64,000 nucleotides of DNA. Source: Sphingobacteruim zhuxiongii (GTDB lineage Bacteria > Bacteroidota > Bacteroidia > Sphingobacteriales > Sphingobacteriaceae). The notes below the pieces were generated by a model, which was given only the letters and a program-made list of their open reading frames with translations, did not search any database and was not told the origin of the DNA. The translations under genes were made by a program, and so were the position numbers. How positions within the stretch are numbered: the stretch's first letter is position 1; each line of letters begins with the position of its first letter. The stretch spans positions 1,054,001 through 1,118,000 of the forward strand of contig NZ_CP045652.1 in NCBI RefSeq assembly GCF_009557615.1, in the 5' to 3' direction. Positions 28,594 to 36,684 of the stretch are shown here, in pieces.

Positions 28594-29475
28594 ATGGAGA
28601 TTAGGCATCTACAATATTTCAATGTATTGGCGAATGAATTGCACTTTGGTCGGGCCGCCAAGCGCCTATGTATAACACAGCCGCCGTTGAGTCGTCAGAT
28701 TAAAGAGTTGGAAGAAGAGTTAGGGGTTATTCTGTTTTTAAGGAACAATAAGCGGGTGGAGCTAACGGAAGCCGGGAAATATTTCCTTGGTCGTTCACAA
28801 GAAGTCTTGCAGATGTTGGAGGCCAGTAAAATGGCGACAAAAAAATATGCGGATTCTTTTGCTGGCGATTTTAGCTTGGGTTTTATCAGTACAACGCCAA
28901 AATGGTTTATTGCAGATCTGATTCGGAATCTGAAAAACGTTTATCCGCTCTTGTCCATTTCCTTAATCGAGCAGTCAACATTAGAGCAAGTAGGGGCGGT
29001 TGAACGCGGGGAGCTTGATATAGGGATTGTTCGCGGGCATATATTTTCGGTCCATCTTCAAGTCGATTTATTATTTCATGATCAGCTTTGTATTGTAGGG
29101 CCTCAGGGGGCCTCGTTTGATTTAGCAATTTTGAAAGATGCGGAATTCATTAGTTTTAAAAAAGCTTATGCAGCAACTTACTATCAGCAAAGTCTAGAGT
29201 ATTGTGAACGGTTAGGATTTCAACCAAGAGTTACACATCAGTGCAATAATATGAATGCCATCTTAGAGTTGGTGGCATTGGGTGTTGGCTATGCGGTTTG
29301 TCCTATTCGTTTTTTGGATAAAAGGAAGTTGTCTACTTTGGCTATTCATAGCTCGAGCGATATCTGTATAAATAGCGACGTGAAATTAATCTACAGAACG
29401 GCGGAAGGAGGCGAAGTTAAACCGAAGATCATCGACTATTTAAAACTAACGGCCAAGGACCTGTTTTCTTTATGA
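28594..29475 (+). CDS. LysR family transcriptional regulator
   Basis: A 293-residue regulator. The N-terminal winged helix-turn-helix is clear (HFGRAAKRLCITQPPLSRQI and ELEEELGVILFLRNNKRVEL), followed by a two-lobed ligand-binding domain (GDFSLGFISTTPKWF, ELDIGIVRGH, VALGVGYAVCPIRFL). LysR genes often control the divergent neighbour and themselves, so the methyltransferase is the first candidate target. The effector is not predictable. Confidence 0.93.
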   Translation: MEIRHLQYFNVLANELHFGRAAKRLCITQPPLSRQIKELEEELGVILFLRNNKRVELTEAGKYFLGRSQEVLQMLEASKMATKKYADSFAGDFSLGFISTTPKWFIADLIRNLKNVYPLLSISLIEQSTLEQVGAVERGELDIGIVRGHIFSVHLQVDLLFHDQLCIVGPQGASFDLAILKDAEFISFKKAYAATYYQQSLEYCERLGFQPRVTHQCNNMNAILELVALGVGYAVCPIRFLDKRKLSTLAIHSSSDICINSDVKLIYRTAEGGEVKPKIIDYLKLTAKDLFSL

Positions 29476-29555
29476 TTTGTATTCGGTTTAAATACAATGT
29501 GTTAACGTTGTTTTTCGGCGTTAAACGAATTTAAACAGTATTTTTTTAATTTTTT

Positions 29556-29587
29556 TTTGGGAATTAAATTGTAAAACTCTATTTTTG
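29556..29587 (+). promoter_or_regulatory. Consensus Bacteroidota promoter of tRNA-Asn copy 2
   Basis: TTTG at 29556-29559, a 20-base spacer and TATTTTTG at 29580-29587 form a full -33/-7 match. It lies 39 bases before the tRNA. This is the best promoter in the window. Confidence 0.75.
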
Positions 29588-29626
29588 TACCACTTTAAAG
29601 GAGGAAGCTAGTTTCTCTTATTAAAT

Positions 29627-29700
29627 TCCTGAATAGCTCAGTTGGTTAGAGCATCTGACTGTTAATCAGAGGGTCGCTGGTTCGAGCCCAGCTTCAGGAG
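29627..29700 (+). tRNA. tRNA-Asn (GTT), copy 2
   Basis: Identical over all 74 bases to the copy at 27097-27170, with anticodon GTT, discriminator G and no encoded CCA. Unlike copy 1 it has a consensus promoter upstream, and its own terminator downstream. Confidence 0.97.
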
Positions 29701-29711
29701 CATAAATACAC

Positions 29712-29740
29712 TGCCGACTTTACAGTCGGCATTTTTTTTT
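29712..29740 (+). terminator. Terminator after tRNA-Asn copy 2
   Basis: An 8-bp perfect stem (TGCCGACT / AGTCGGCA), a 4-base loop and nine T form a classic terminator, 19 bases before pfkB-family ATG. Confidence 0.9.
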
Positions 29741-29758
29741 ATTATAGAATTTACAAGC

Positions 29759-30679
29759 ATGAGTTTAGTAATCGTAGGAACCGTAGCATTTGATGCTCTT
29801 GAAACACCTTTCGGAAAAACAGATAAGATTGTTGGTGGTGCTGCTACCTATGCAGGATTAGCTGCTTCTTATTTATATTCGGATGTTAAATTAGTTTCGG
29901 TAATTGGAGAAGATTTTGGTGATGATAATCTAAATATTATTACGTCCAAAGGTATCGATGTTGAAGGTTTGGAGATTGTTCCTGGTGGAAAATCTTTTTT
30001 CTGGTCAGGTCGTTACCATAACGATATGAATAGTCGTGATACCCTGGTTACTGAATTAAATGTTCTTGCGGATTTCGATCCTAAAATCCCAGCTTCTTAC
30101 CAAGATTGTGAATACTTATTGTTAGGAAACTTAACTCCTGCTGTTCAACGAGCGACTTTAGAGCGATTGACAAACAAACCAAAATTGGTTGTTTTGGATA
30201 CCATGAACTTCTGGATGGACGTCGCAATGGATGGTTTAAAAGAAGTGCTAAAGAAAGTCGATGTGTTGACAATTAACGATGCGGAGGCTCGCCAATTGTC
30301 TGGGGAATACTCTTTAGTGAAAGCGGCAGAAAAAATCTTGAAAATGGGTCCTCAGTACTTGATCATTAAGAAAGGGGAGCACGGTGCTTTACTATTCGGT
30401 GAAGGTCAAATCTTCTCAGCACCTGCATTGCCATTAGCTGATGTATTCGATCCTACTGGTGCTGGCGATTCTTTCGCAGGTGGTTTTATCGGGTATTTAG
30501 CGAAATTACAGTCTATCAACTTTGCTAATATGAAAAATGCGATCATTTTCGGATCGGCATTAGCATCATTCTGTGTAGAGAAATTTGGAACGGAGAGATT
30601 GCAGAATTTGACTGCAGAAGAAATAAAAGCACGTATTCAACAATTCGTTGCTTTAGCAAAATTTGAGATAAGCGAATAA
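29759..30679 (+). CDS. PfkB family carbohydrate kinase
   Basis: A 306-residue ribokinase-fold protein. The N-terminal KIVGGAATYAGLAASYL and the C-terminal DVFDPTGAGDSFAGGFIGYL (PfkB signature 2 with the catalytic Asp in GAGD) are clear. The family phosphorylates sugars or nucleosides such as adenosine, ribose or fructose; nothing in the context fixes the substrate. The stop codon lies in the loop of a 14-bp hairpin that acts as the likely terminator. Confidence 0.9.
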   Translation: MSLVIVGTVAFDALETPFGKTDKIVGGAATYAGLAASYLYSDVKLVSVIGEDFGDDNLNIITSKGIDVEGLEIVPGGKSFFWSGRYHNDMNSRDTLVTELNVLADFDPKIPASYQDCEYLLLGNLTPAVQRATLERLTNKPKLVVLDTMNFWMDVAMDGLKEVLKKVDVLTINDAEARQLSGEYSLVKAAEKILKMGPQYLIIKKGEHGALLFGEGQIFSAPALPLADVFDPTGAGDSFAGGFIGYLAKLQSINFANMKNAIIFGSALASFCVEKFGTERLQNLTAEEIKARIQQFVALAKFEISE

Positions 30680-30699
30680 GCTTATCTCAAATTGTTTTT
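30660..30699. terminator. Hairpin embracing the pfkB-family stop codon
   Basis: A 14-bp perfect stem (AATTTGAGATAAGC / GCTTATCTCAAATT) whose loop GAATAA holds the stop codon is followed by GTTTTTA. It can end transcription of both the kinase gene and the convergent sigma factor gene. Confidence 0.7.
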
Positions 30700-30768
30700 A
30701 TATCCCCAATACAAATTATATAGCTCTATGTAATCCTAGGGGAATTCAAAGATTTAATTGTTTGCTGA

Positions 30769-31284
30769 TTATTCTGTTTCGAATTTATACGACGCTAAAG
30801 TCTTTTTCATCGATTTTCTAGCAACGTGTATTCTCGTCTTCACTGTACCAATCGGGATTTTCAAGTGATCAGAGATTTCATGGTATTTGAAACCTTCGAA
30901 ATACATAGTAAAAGGTACGTAGTACTCGTCGGATAATTTGGAAAGCGCATAATTAATGTCTTCCATTACAAATTTATTTTCTCCTTTATTTTTACTTGCC
31001 GAAACGACGAGATTCGTCTGTGATATTTCTTCCTCTTTTGTAATGAAAGTATTTGTCTTTACCACGCGACGGTAGTTGTTGATAAAGGTGTTTTTCATAA
31101 TTGTATATAACCAACCCTTTAAATTTGTACCATCTCTGAAGTTTTTAAAGTAGGTCACTGCTTTCAGCAGTGTGTCCTGCACGAGGTCATTCGCATCATC
31201 CTGATCACGTGTAAAGTTACGGGCATAGCTTTTCAGTGAATCTGAGTGTTTAATGACAAGTGTGTTAAATTCAAGTTTGTTCAT
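30769..31284 (-). CDS. ECF-type RNA polymerase sigma factor
   Basis: A 171-residue sigma-70 family protein. Region 2 is seen in YARNFTRDQDDANDLVQDTL and GWLYTIMKNTFINNYRR. Region 4 shows as a helix-turn-helix in FKYHEISDHLKIPIGTVKTR. No anti-sigma factor or TonB-linked sensor gene lies next to it, so the mode of control is unknown. A low-complexity, Ser/Lys-rich linker joins the two regions. Confidence 0.93.
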   Translation of the reverse strand: MNKLEFNTLVIKHSDSLKSYARNFTRDQDDANDLVQDTLLKAVTYFKNFRDGTNLKGWLYTIMKNTFINNYRRVVKTNTFITKEEEISQTNLVVSASKNKGENKFVMEDINYALSKLSDEYYVPFTMYFEGFKYHEISDHLKIPIGTVKTRIHVARKSMKKTLASYKFETE

Positions 31285-31563
31285 ACAATCAGTAGTTTAT
31301 ATGTAGTCAAATAGTTATGTGTCCTCTCAAACTGCGGTAGTTCAACGACGTAGAATTGCCACGACAATTTAGTATATGTACACTGATTACATCAATTACT
31401 GTGCGGGGAATAGGGGGAAATGTGGAAAAACATCTTATTTCTCGATAAAATTATCGTTTTACGAAAAAATTAAGGTGGTAGATTGCTTTGTTTTTGGGAT
31501 GATAAACAGCAACATTATTTTTCTAGTAAAATATATTGGAGATGTGGAAAGATGTGGAAAACT
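31285..31563. other. Non-coding spacer with three DnaA-box-like sites
   Basis: This 279-base spacer upstream of the sigma factor gene holds TGTGGAAAA at 31421-31429 and 31553-31561 and TGTGGAAAG at 31543-31551. The first two match the E. coli DnaA-box consensus TTWTNCACA on the minus strand; the third has one mismatch. Between them lies an AT-rich stretch. A short open frame crossing the spacer on the plus strand has no family features. Confidence 0.45.
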
Positions 31564-32580
31564 TTATAAAATATTCACTTCTCGCTCTAATTCCACACCG
31601 AATTTACCTAAAACATCGTCTACTATATTGGACGATACATTATAAATCTGTTCGCCAGAAGCTTCTCCTTTGTTTGTTAATACTAAGGCTTGGTTCTTCC
31701 ATACAGCTACGTCACCAATTGCTTTTCCTTTCCAACCACATTGTTCAATAAGCCATCCTGCAGCAAGTTTTTCTTGGTCATTCGCCATTGGATAGTGAAC
31801 GATATCAGGGTGTTGAGCTTGAAGGTTAATAAATTGAGTTTTGCTGATGATTGGGTTTTTGAAAAAGCTACCAGCGTTTCCAATGGTTGAAGGGTCGGGT
31901 AATTTTTCGACGCGAATATGGGATACAACTTCTGCCACATCTCTTATGTTTGGATCTGCTATCCCGCGTTTTTCAAGCTCTGATTCAATTGCACCATAGC
32001 TCGTATTGATTTGTCCGAATAAAGAGAGTTTGTAGGTCACGCTACAGATGATATATCTTCCTTTATGCTCTTTTTTAAAAATGCTATCGCGGTAGGAAAA
32101 CTGACATTCTTCATTGGTAAAAGTTACGTACTCGCCAGTTTGAGTGTCAAAGGCTCGACATGAATAAAAAATATGCATTAGTTCTGTTCCATAAGCGCCA
32201 ATGTTTTGTATCGGGGAGGCGCCTACAGTTCCCGGAATTAAGGCTAAATTCTCCATGCCTGGGAAATTGTGTTTGACACAATACCAAACTAAGTCATTCC
32301 ATACTTCGCCGGCGGCGGCGGTGACGAAAACTTGATTACCTTCGATAAAGTGTTGGATTCCCTTGTTGGCAACATGAATGATTAGGCCATCATAATCTCG
32401 GGTAAATAAGACGTTGCTGCCGCCCCCAAGGGTAAAGAACTTTTGCTGAAAAGCTTGGTCATTGAATAACTCCTTTAGGGTTGTTTCGCTTGTGATTTTG
32501 ACATACTTATTTGCTGTCGCTTCAATTCCGAAGGTATTGAATTTCTTTAGGGAAACGTTTGATTGAGGGATGCTGTTCAT
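31564..32580 (-). CDS. murB: UDP-N-acetylmuramate dehydrogenase
   Basis: A 338-residue FAD enzyme that completes UDP-MurNAc synthesis. ATG 32580 gives MNSIPQSNVSLKKFNTFGIE, the normal family start; the open frame extends 64 codons further upstream, but that stretch is not MurB-like and overlaps the TetR gene. The FAD-binding FTLGGGSNVLF, GASPIQNIGAYGTELM and the C-terminal NAGSFFKNP (with the catalytic Ser) are present. Type I MurB length. Confidence 0.95.
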   Translation of the reverse strand: MNSIPQSNVSLKKFNTFGIEATANKYVKITSETTLKELFNDQAFQQKFFTLGGGSNVLFTRDYDGLIIHVANKGIQHFIEGNQVFVTAAAGEVWNDLVWYCVKHNFPGMENLALIPGTVGASPIQNIGAYGTELMHIFYSCRAFDTQTGEYVTFTNEECQFSYRDSIFKKEHKGRYIICSVTYKLSLFGQINTSYGAIESELEKRGIADPNIRDVAEVVSHIRVEKLPDPSTIGNAGSFFKNPIISKTQFINLQAQHPDIVHYPMANDQEKLAAGWLIEQCGWKGKAIGDVAVWKNQALVLTNKGEASGEQIYNVSSNIVDDVLGKFGVELEREVNIL

Positions 32581-32683
32581 TTTTCTGACCGATATCTTTA
32601 AAAATTCGAAAAAATAAAGTAACTTAGTTAAAGAGTGGTAAAGATAGATAAACCGACATTTATAAACTAATTTTATTCTGAGA

Positions 32684-33295
32684 ATGGCAAAGAACGCAGA
32701 TGTAAAAAGACAGAAAATATTAGAGGCTGCACGTCGCAGATTCGCGCATTTCGGCATGGCAAAAACAACCATGGCGGAGATAGCGCAAGACTTGTCTTTT
32801 TCTAAAGCTTTGTTATATTATTATTTTCCGGACAAAAATAGACTCTATGCTGCTGTATTAGAATATACGGTAGATGAAATGGTAGCGGAAACGGAACGTA
32901 GAATCCTTAAAACAACCACGATTGATGGTGCACTAAATGCTTTTTTGGAAGCGCGCTTAGATGTCATTAAGGAGAATTATAGCATTTTTGAATATACGTA
33001 TTCTCTTCGCAACGATTTTCCGCCCGACTTAGAGGAAGCCTGTGGTTCGATCATCGATAAAGATGTAGAACAAGTGCAAAAGATCTTCAAATTTGGAATC
33101 GATAAGGGCGAGATTATGGTAGATGATTTGCCGGTAACGGCTAAAATATTTATGATTTCGGTACTTGGAATGCGTATGGGAGTGGTGAAAGAGTTTAAGA
33201 ATATCTTTATCCCACCTACGAAAGAAGAGTTTGATTATATCCTTACCTTACAGAAAAAGCTTTCGGCTATATTTATTCGAGGCCTGCGCCCTTAA
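32684..33295 (+). CDS. TetR/AcrR family transcriptional regulator
   Basis: A 203-residue regulator with an N-terminal TetR helix-turn-helix (TTMAEIAQDLSFSKALLYYY followed by FPDKNRLYAAVL). The rest is the usual all-helical ligand-binding domain. It is divergent from murB and its last 4 bases overlap the end of the convergent YpdA-like gene. It may control the adjacent reductase-FUSC pair or itself; this is inference from position. Confidence 0.92.
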   Translation: MAKNADVKRQKILEAARRRFAHFGMAKTTMAEIAQDLSFSKALLYYYFPDKNRLYAAVLEYTVDEMVAETERRILKTTTIDGALNAFLEARLDVIKENYSIFEYTYSLRNDFPPDLEEACGSIIDKDVEQVQKIFKFGIDKGEIMVDDLPVTAKIFMISVLGMRMGVVKEFKNIFIPPTKEEFDYILTLQKKLSAIFIRGLRP

Positions 33296-34260
33296 TTTGT
33301 TTCTTTAATTCTCGCTAGGATCATTTTGGCGTGAATACGAGAGTTTTCGATAAACCACAGATGGGTGTTCAAACCACCGCAAACAACTCCTGCAAGAAAT
33401 AATCCTTCAACATTTGTTTCCATTGTTTCTGGATTGTGTTCGGGAATCATAGGCGATGCCGACGGTATATTTACACCTATTTTTTTCAAAAATTCGAAGT
33501 TTGGACGATAACCAGTTAAGGCAATGACAAAATCATTCTTTAAATGAACGGGACCTTCCGGTGTTATTAACTCGACTTCGTTCTCTCCAATTGCTGTAAT
33601 TTGACTGTTATAATATGCTTTTATTTCTCCAAAGGTTATACGGTTGTCGATATCAGGACGAACCCAATACTTTACGCGCGGACTGATCTCGGGACCACGT
33701 ATGACTAAGGTCACAACTGCCCCTTTTCGGTAAGTCTCTAAAGCAGCATCGATCGAAGAATTACTTGCGCCGACTACTACAACATGTTGCTTAGCATAGA
33801 AATGTGGATCATCGTAATAATGTTTAACTTTTGGGAGCTCCTCTCCGGGAACATTTAGATACATGGGAATGTCGTAAAAGCCTGTCGCAACAATCACATA
33901 CTTTGCGCTGTATTCAGATTTATTACTCGTTACATAAAATATATCAGCTACTTTTTTGATTTGGAGAACTTCTTCGAATAGATGTGTATTTAGTTCAAAT
34001 TTTTGTTCTACACGACGATAGTATTCCAGCGCTTCTGCACGCTTAGGCTTTGGGTTGGTCGTTACAAAAGGAGTGTCGCCGATTTCTAATCGTTCTGAAG
34101 TGGAAAAGAAACTCATATGGACAGGGTAATTGTACAAAGAATTAACTAAGCATCCTTTCTCCAAAATAACGTGACTCAGTCCGTTTTTCTTTGCTTCGAT
34201 TCCGCATGCAATACCGATAGGGCCACCACCAACAATTAATACGTCATAATGATTATCCAT
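33292..34260 (-). CDS. YpdA-family FAD/NAD(P)-dependent oxidoreductase (putative bacillithiol disulfide reductase)
   Basis: A 322-residue two-dinucleotide-domain flavoprotein. FAD-binding DVLIVGGGPIGIACGIEA lies at the N-terminus and the NAD(P)-binding HVVVVGASNSSIDAALETYR near residue 160. It has no CxxC redox motif, unlike thioredoxin reductase, and ends with VEGLFLAGVVCGGLNTHLWF. This matches YpdA/Bdr, which reduces bacillithiol disulfide in Firmicutes. Whether this organism makes bacillithiol cannot be seen. Its start overlaps the FUSC gene end by 8 bases. Confidence 0.88.
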   Translation of the reverse strand: MDNHYDVLIVGGGPIGIACGIEAKKNGLSHVILEKGCLVNSLYNYPVHMSFFSTSERLEIGDTPFVTTNPKPKRAEALEYYRRVEQKFELNTHLFEEVLQIKKVADIFYVTSNKSEYSAKYVIVATGFYDIPMYLNVPGEELPKVKHYYDDPHFYAKQHVVVVGASNSSIDAALETYRKGAVVTLVIRGPEISPRVKYWVRPDIDNRITFGEIKAYYNSQITAIGENEVELITPEGPVHLKNDFVIALTGYRPNFEFLKKIGVNIPSASPMIPEHNPETMETNVEGLFLAGVVCGGLNTHLWFIENSRIHAKMILARIKETN

Positions 34261-36445
34261 GGATTGTCTCTATTTTTTGAGGATTTATCATGGCTTCTTT
34301 TTCCATGACATCCACAGTAGATTTATATAAATCTGCGGATATTTTATTCAAAAATTGTAATTGCTCGGTAATTAATTTTGATTCTTCAGGATCCAGTGTC
34401 TCTTCAGTCAACTCCGGGAACTCAGTTACGTCAATAAAAACATCTTGATCATTCTCCTCACTAACGATATCAATGGATTTGGTGAGATGATTGAGAATCT
34501 TCTTAAGTAGAAGAAGATGTTCTTTCGTGTAATTCGCGTTCATCGTTTGTTGTAACTGCGTCAACAAAGTAGCGCCATACGATGATAGAATGTGATTCAG
34601 GATGACAAAACGATTGACTTCCTTTGTGCTTTTTTGTCTCCATTTAGGTTCTGATAACATCCGCTGGAACGTCGATCCCATATTGGCCGAGGCAATATAA
34701 ACCTCTTTTCGTGAAAGTTTGTAATCCGTAATACTGACCTTCTTATCTGATAATAAGCGAACCGCAATAGCCAAATAGTTATAGTTGGCTATCAATAATT
34801 GCCGGATGTTTGGACGGATCTGAAAGCTTTCCCAATTTGGAAATACAACATAACTCGAAATGAAGGCAATCATACCTCCAAGGAATGTGTCGAAGATACG
34901 TTCCTTAGCAATCTCAAAGGTATTATATCCCGTAAAACTTAGCATAATTAAGACATAAGGCGTCATAAATAATACAGCGACAATATAATTCACCCGAAAC
35001 AGACTGTAGGCCGTTAGAAAGAAGAATATGAGCAGTATAAAAAGGGCAATTTGATTATGGACGGTCATCAAAATGATTGCTCCGATAATACCTCCAATAA
35101 TAGTCCCTAGGAGTCGCTGGAAATTTCGTTCTTTAGTTAATCCAAATCCTGGCTTTAAGATTACCATGATGGTCAACAATACCCAATAAGATCCCATTGA
35201 GCCGACGTTGAACCAATCCATATTTAATACAAAGAAGGTTGCAGCCATCACCACCGCCATTCTTAATGCATGTCGGAAAATGGAAGAATTGAAGGATAAG
35301 TTGTCACGAAGCTTGCTCCAAACGATATGTTCCGTCTGAATAAATTTATTGGCTTCATCAATCTCTTGCTTATTTACTGCATTGGATCGGATGACATTGT
35401 AATTGTAGATGTTATGAATAAAAAGCGAAATACTTCTTATGCTAATCAAGATTTTCTTGAGTGGGATGCTGTTAATGTTCTCGTTCCTCTCGACTTCATC
35501 AATCATCTCTTTGATCGTCTCAATGTCGTCTTTAAAATTATAAAGTGGTTTTGGTACCCGGTTAGCATTGAGTTGATAAGCGAGATGGTCAAGCTCATTC
35601 GCAATTTTTAAAAGCAAATTTCGAAATTCTTTGAGGATACCCGTATGTGCATAGGTTTTACGAATGACTTCATAATCGTAATGCGTAGTCATACTTTGTT
35701 CGAACAGATCGACAATATCGTTGAAAATCAACGTTAAGAAGCGACCAACTTTTGTAGTGTCCTTTATTGATCGTTTACTTTGGAAGAGTAAATCACGGAC
35801 ATTCTCTTGATGCTCGTGGACTTCAATTTGTTTTTCAATGAGTTTCCGGTAATTCTCATCTAAATCAACTTTTTGATCGTAGAAATTTGCGCGTAGCCGA
35901 ATGAAGTCACCGACAAAACGAATCGACTCCGATAGTTCTTGTTGAGCCAATCGATAGGGGCGTACTTGAGATAGGGAAAAGCTGATTAACATATACCAAA
36001 CTGCTCCGATAATAAAGAAAAGTAAGAAATACATTTCTTCTTTGAAGCTATATGCATCGTCGACATTGATTAACATAATCAATATCCCCATTGATCCAAC
36101 GGTCGCTGCCCTAGCATTGAATACAGCAAACATGGAGTACAAGAAACACAATAGTCCAATTACAATAGTCATTACCCAAATATTAGAATTGGAAACTACC
36201 GTAATTAATTGTGTAAGTATACAGACGATTAAACAAGCGATCATCCCTGTTCTTCGATGAGAAGTTGCTCCAGGAGTATCGGAAAGGCCAACAAGCAATG
36301 CGCCTAGGGAAATAAAAGTTCCCATTAAGAACTCTCCAAATGCAGCGCAAATGAGAATTGGAACAACACAACCTATCGTGATGCGCAAGCCATCAGCAAA
36401 ATATTGGCTGTAGAAAAAATTGCTTATTTCCTTCGTTTTCTTCAT
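34253..36445 (-). CDS. FUSC/YccS-type membrane protein, aromatic-acid-exporter-like
   Basis: A 730-residue protein with two membrane blocks (about residues 15-160 and 385-520) separated and followed by soluble helical domains, the YccS/YhfK/AaeB arrangement. FISLGALLVGLSDTPGATSHR in the first block and a repeated TIMVILKPGFGLTKERNFQR in the second are FUSC family features. The ATG at 36445 is preferred because a TATATTTG -7 box covers the alternative TTG start. It probably exports organic acids or other small molecules. Translationally coupled to the YpdA-like gene. Confidence 0.85.
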   Translation of the reverse strand: MKKTKEISNFFYSQYFADGLRITIGCVVPILICAAFGEFLMGTFISLGALLVGLSDTPGATSHRRTGMIACLIVCILTQLITVVSNSNIWVMTIVIGLLCFLYSMFAVFNARAATVGSMGILIMLINVDDAYSFKEEMYFLLFFIIGAVWYMLISFSLSQVRPYRLAQQELSESIRFVGDFIRLRANFYDQKVDLDENYRKLIEKQIEVHEHQENVRDLLFQSKRSIKDTTKVGRFLTLIFNDIVDLFEQSMTTHYDYEVIRKTYAHTGILKEFRNLLLKIANELDHLAYQLNANRVPKPLYNFKDDIETIKEMIDEVERNENINSIPLKKILISIRSISLFIHNIYNYNVIRSNAVNKQEIDEANKFIQTEHIVWSKLRDNLSFNSSIFRHALRMAVVMAATFFVLNMDWFNVGSMGSYWVLLTIMVILKPGFGLTKERNFQRLLGTIIGGIIGAIILMTVHNQIALFILLIFFFLTAYSLFRVNYIVAVLFMTPYVLIMLSFTGYNTFEIAKERIFDTFLGGMIAFISSYVVFPNWESFQIRPNIRQLLIANYNYLAIAVRLLSDKKVSITDYKLSRKEVYIASANMGSTFQRMLSEPKWRQKSTKEVNRFVILNHILSSYGATLLTQLQQTMNANYTKEHLLLLKKILNHLTKSIDIVSEENDQDVFIDVTEFPELTEETLDPEESKLITEQLQFLNKISADLYKSTVDVMEKEAMINPQKIETIHG

Positions 36446-36455
36446 CGTAATACGA

Positions 36456-36463
36456 CAAATATA
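36456..36463 (-). promoter_or_regulatory. -7 promoter element of the FUSC-ypdA operon
   Basis: On the minus strand TATATTTG matches TAnnTTTG exactly, 10 bases before the ATG at 36445. No good -33 element is seen, and the leader would be very short. Confidence 0.4.
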
Positions 36464-36623
36464 AGCAAGCAAAGCATATTAGGCACTTTTTAAAGTAGGA
36501 TTTTTTAACGCGGTAATTTTTTTAAATTGAAAGTGAAATGATTTTTGATTTGTTGAAATATTAATGTTTATGTTATTGAAATATTAAAATCGCAAATAAA
36601 TAACCTTTTTTATATAAAACTTA

Positions 36624-36631
36624 TATATTTG
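36624..36631 (+). promoter_or_regulatory. -7 promoter element of ppc
   Basis: TATATTTG matches TAnnTTTG exactly, 53 bases before the ppc ATG. The -33 region is AT-rich without a clear TTTG. Confidence 0.45.
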
Positions 36632-36684
36632 TATTTCGCTGACCATCCTCAGGGAATAACGATATAAATACTTTTGTTTTAATT

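Noticed and set aside
27097-29700. Integrated mobile element between tRNA-Asn copies
   Set aside because: No integrase, transposase or terminal repeats beyond the tRNAs are visible, so an element cannot be claimed; only the layout is reported.
31376-31645. Open frame across the sigma-murB spacer
   Set aside because: It overlaps the murB end on the opposite strand, has no recognisable motif and mixed composition; the DnaA-box-like sites explain the spacer better.
32581-32772. N-terminal extension of murB
   Set aside because: It has no MurB features, would overlap the divergent TetR gene, and ATG 32580 gives the standard start.
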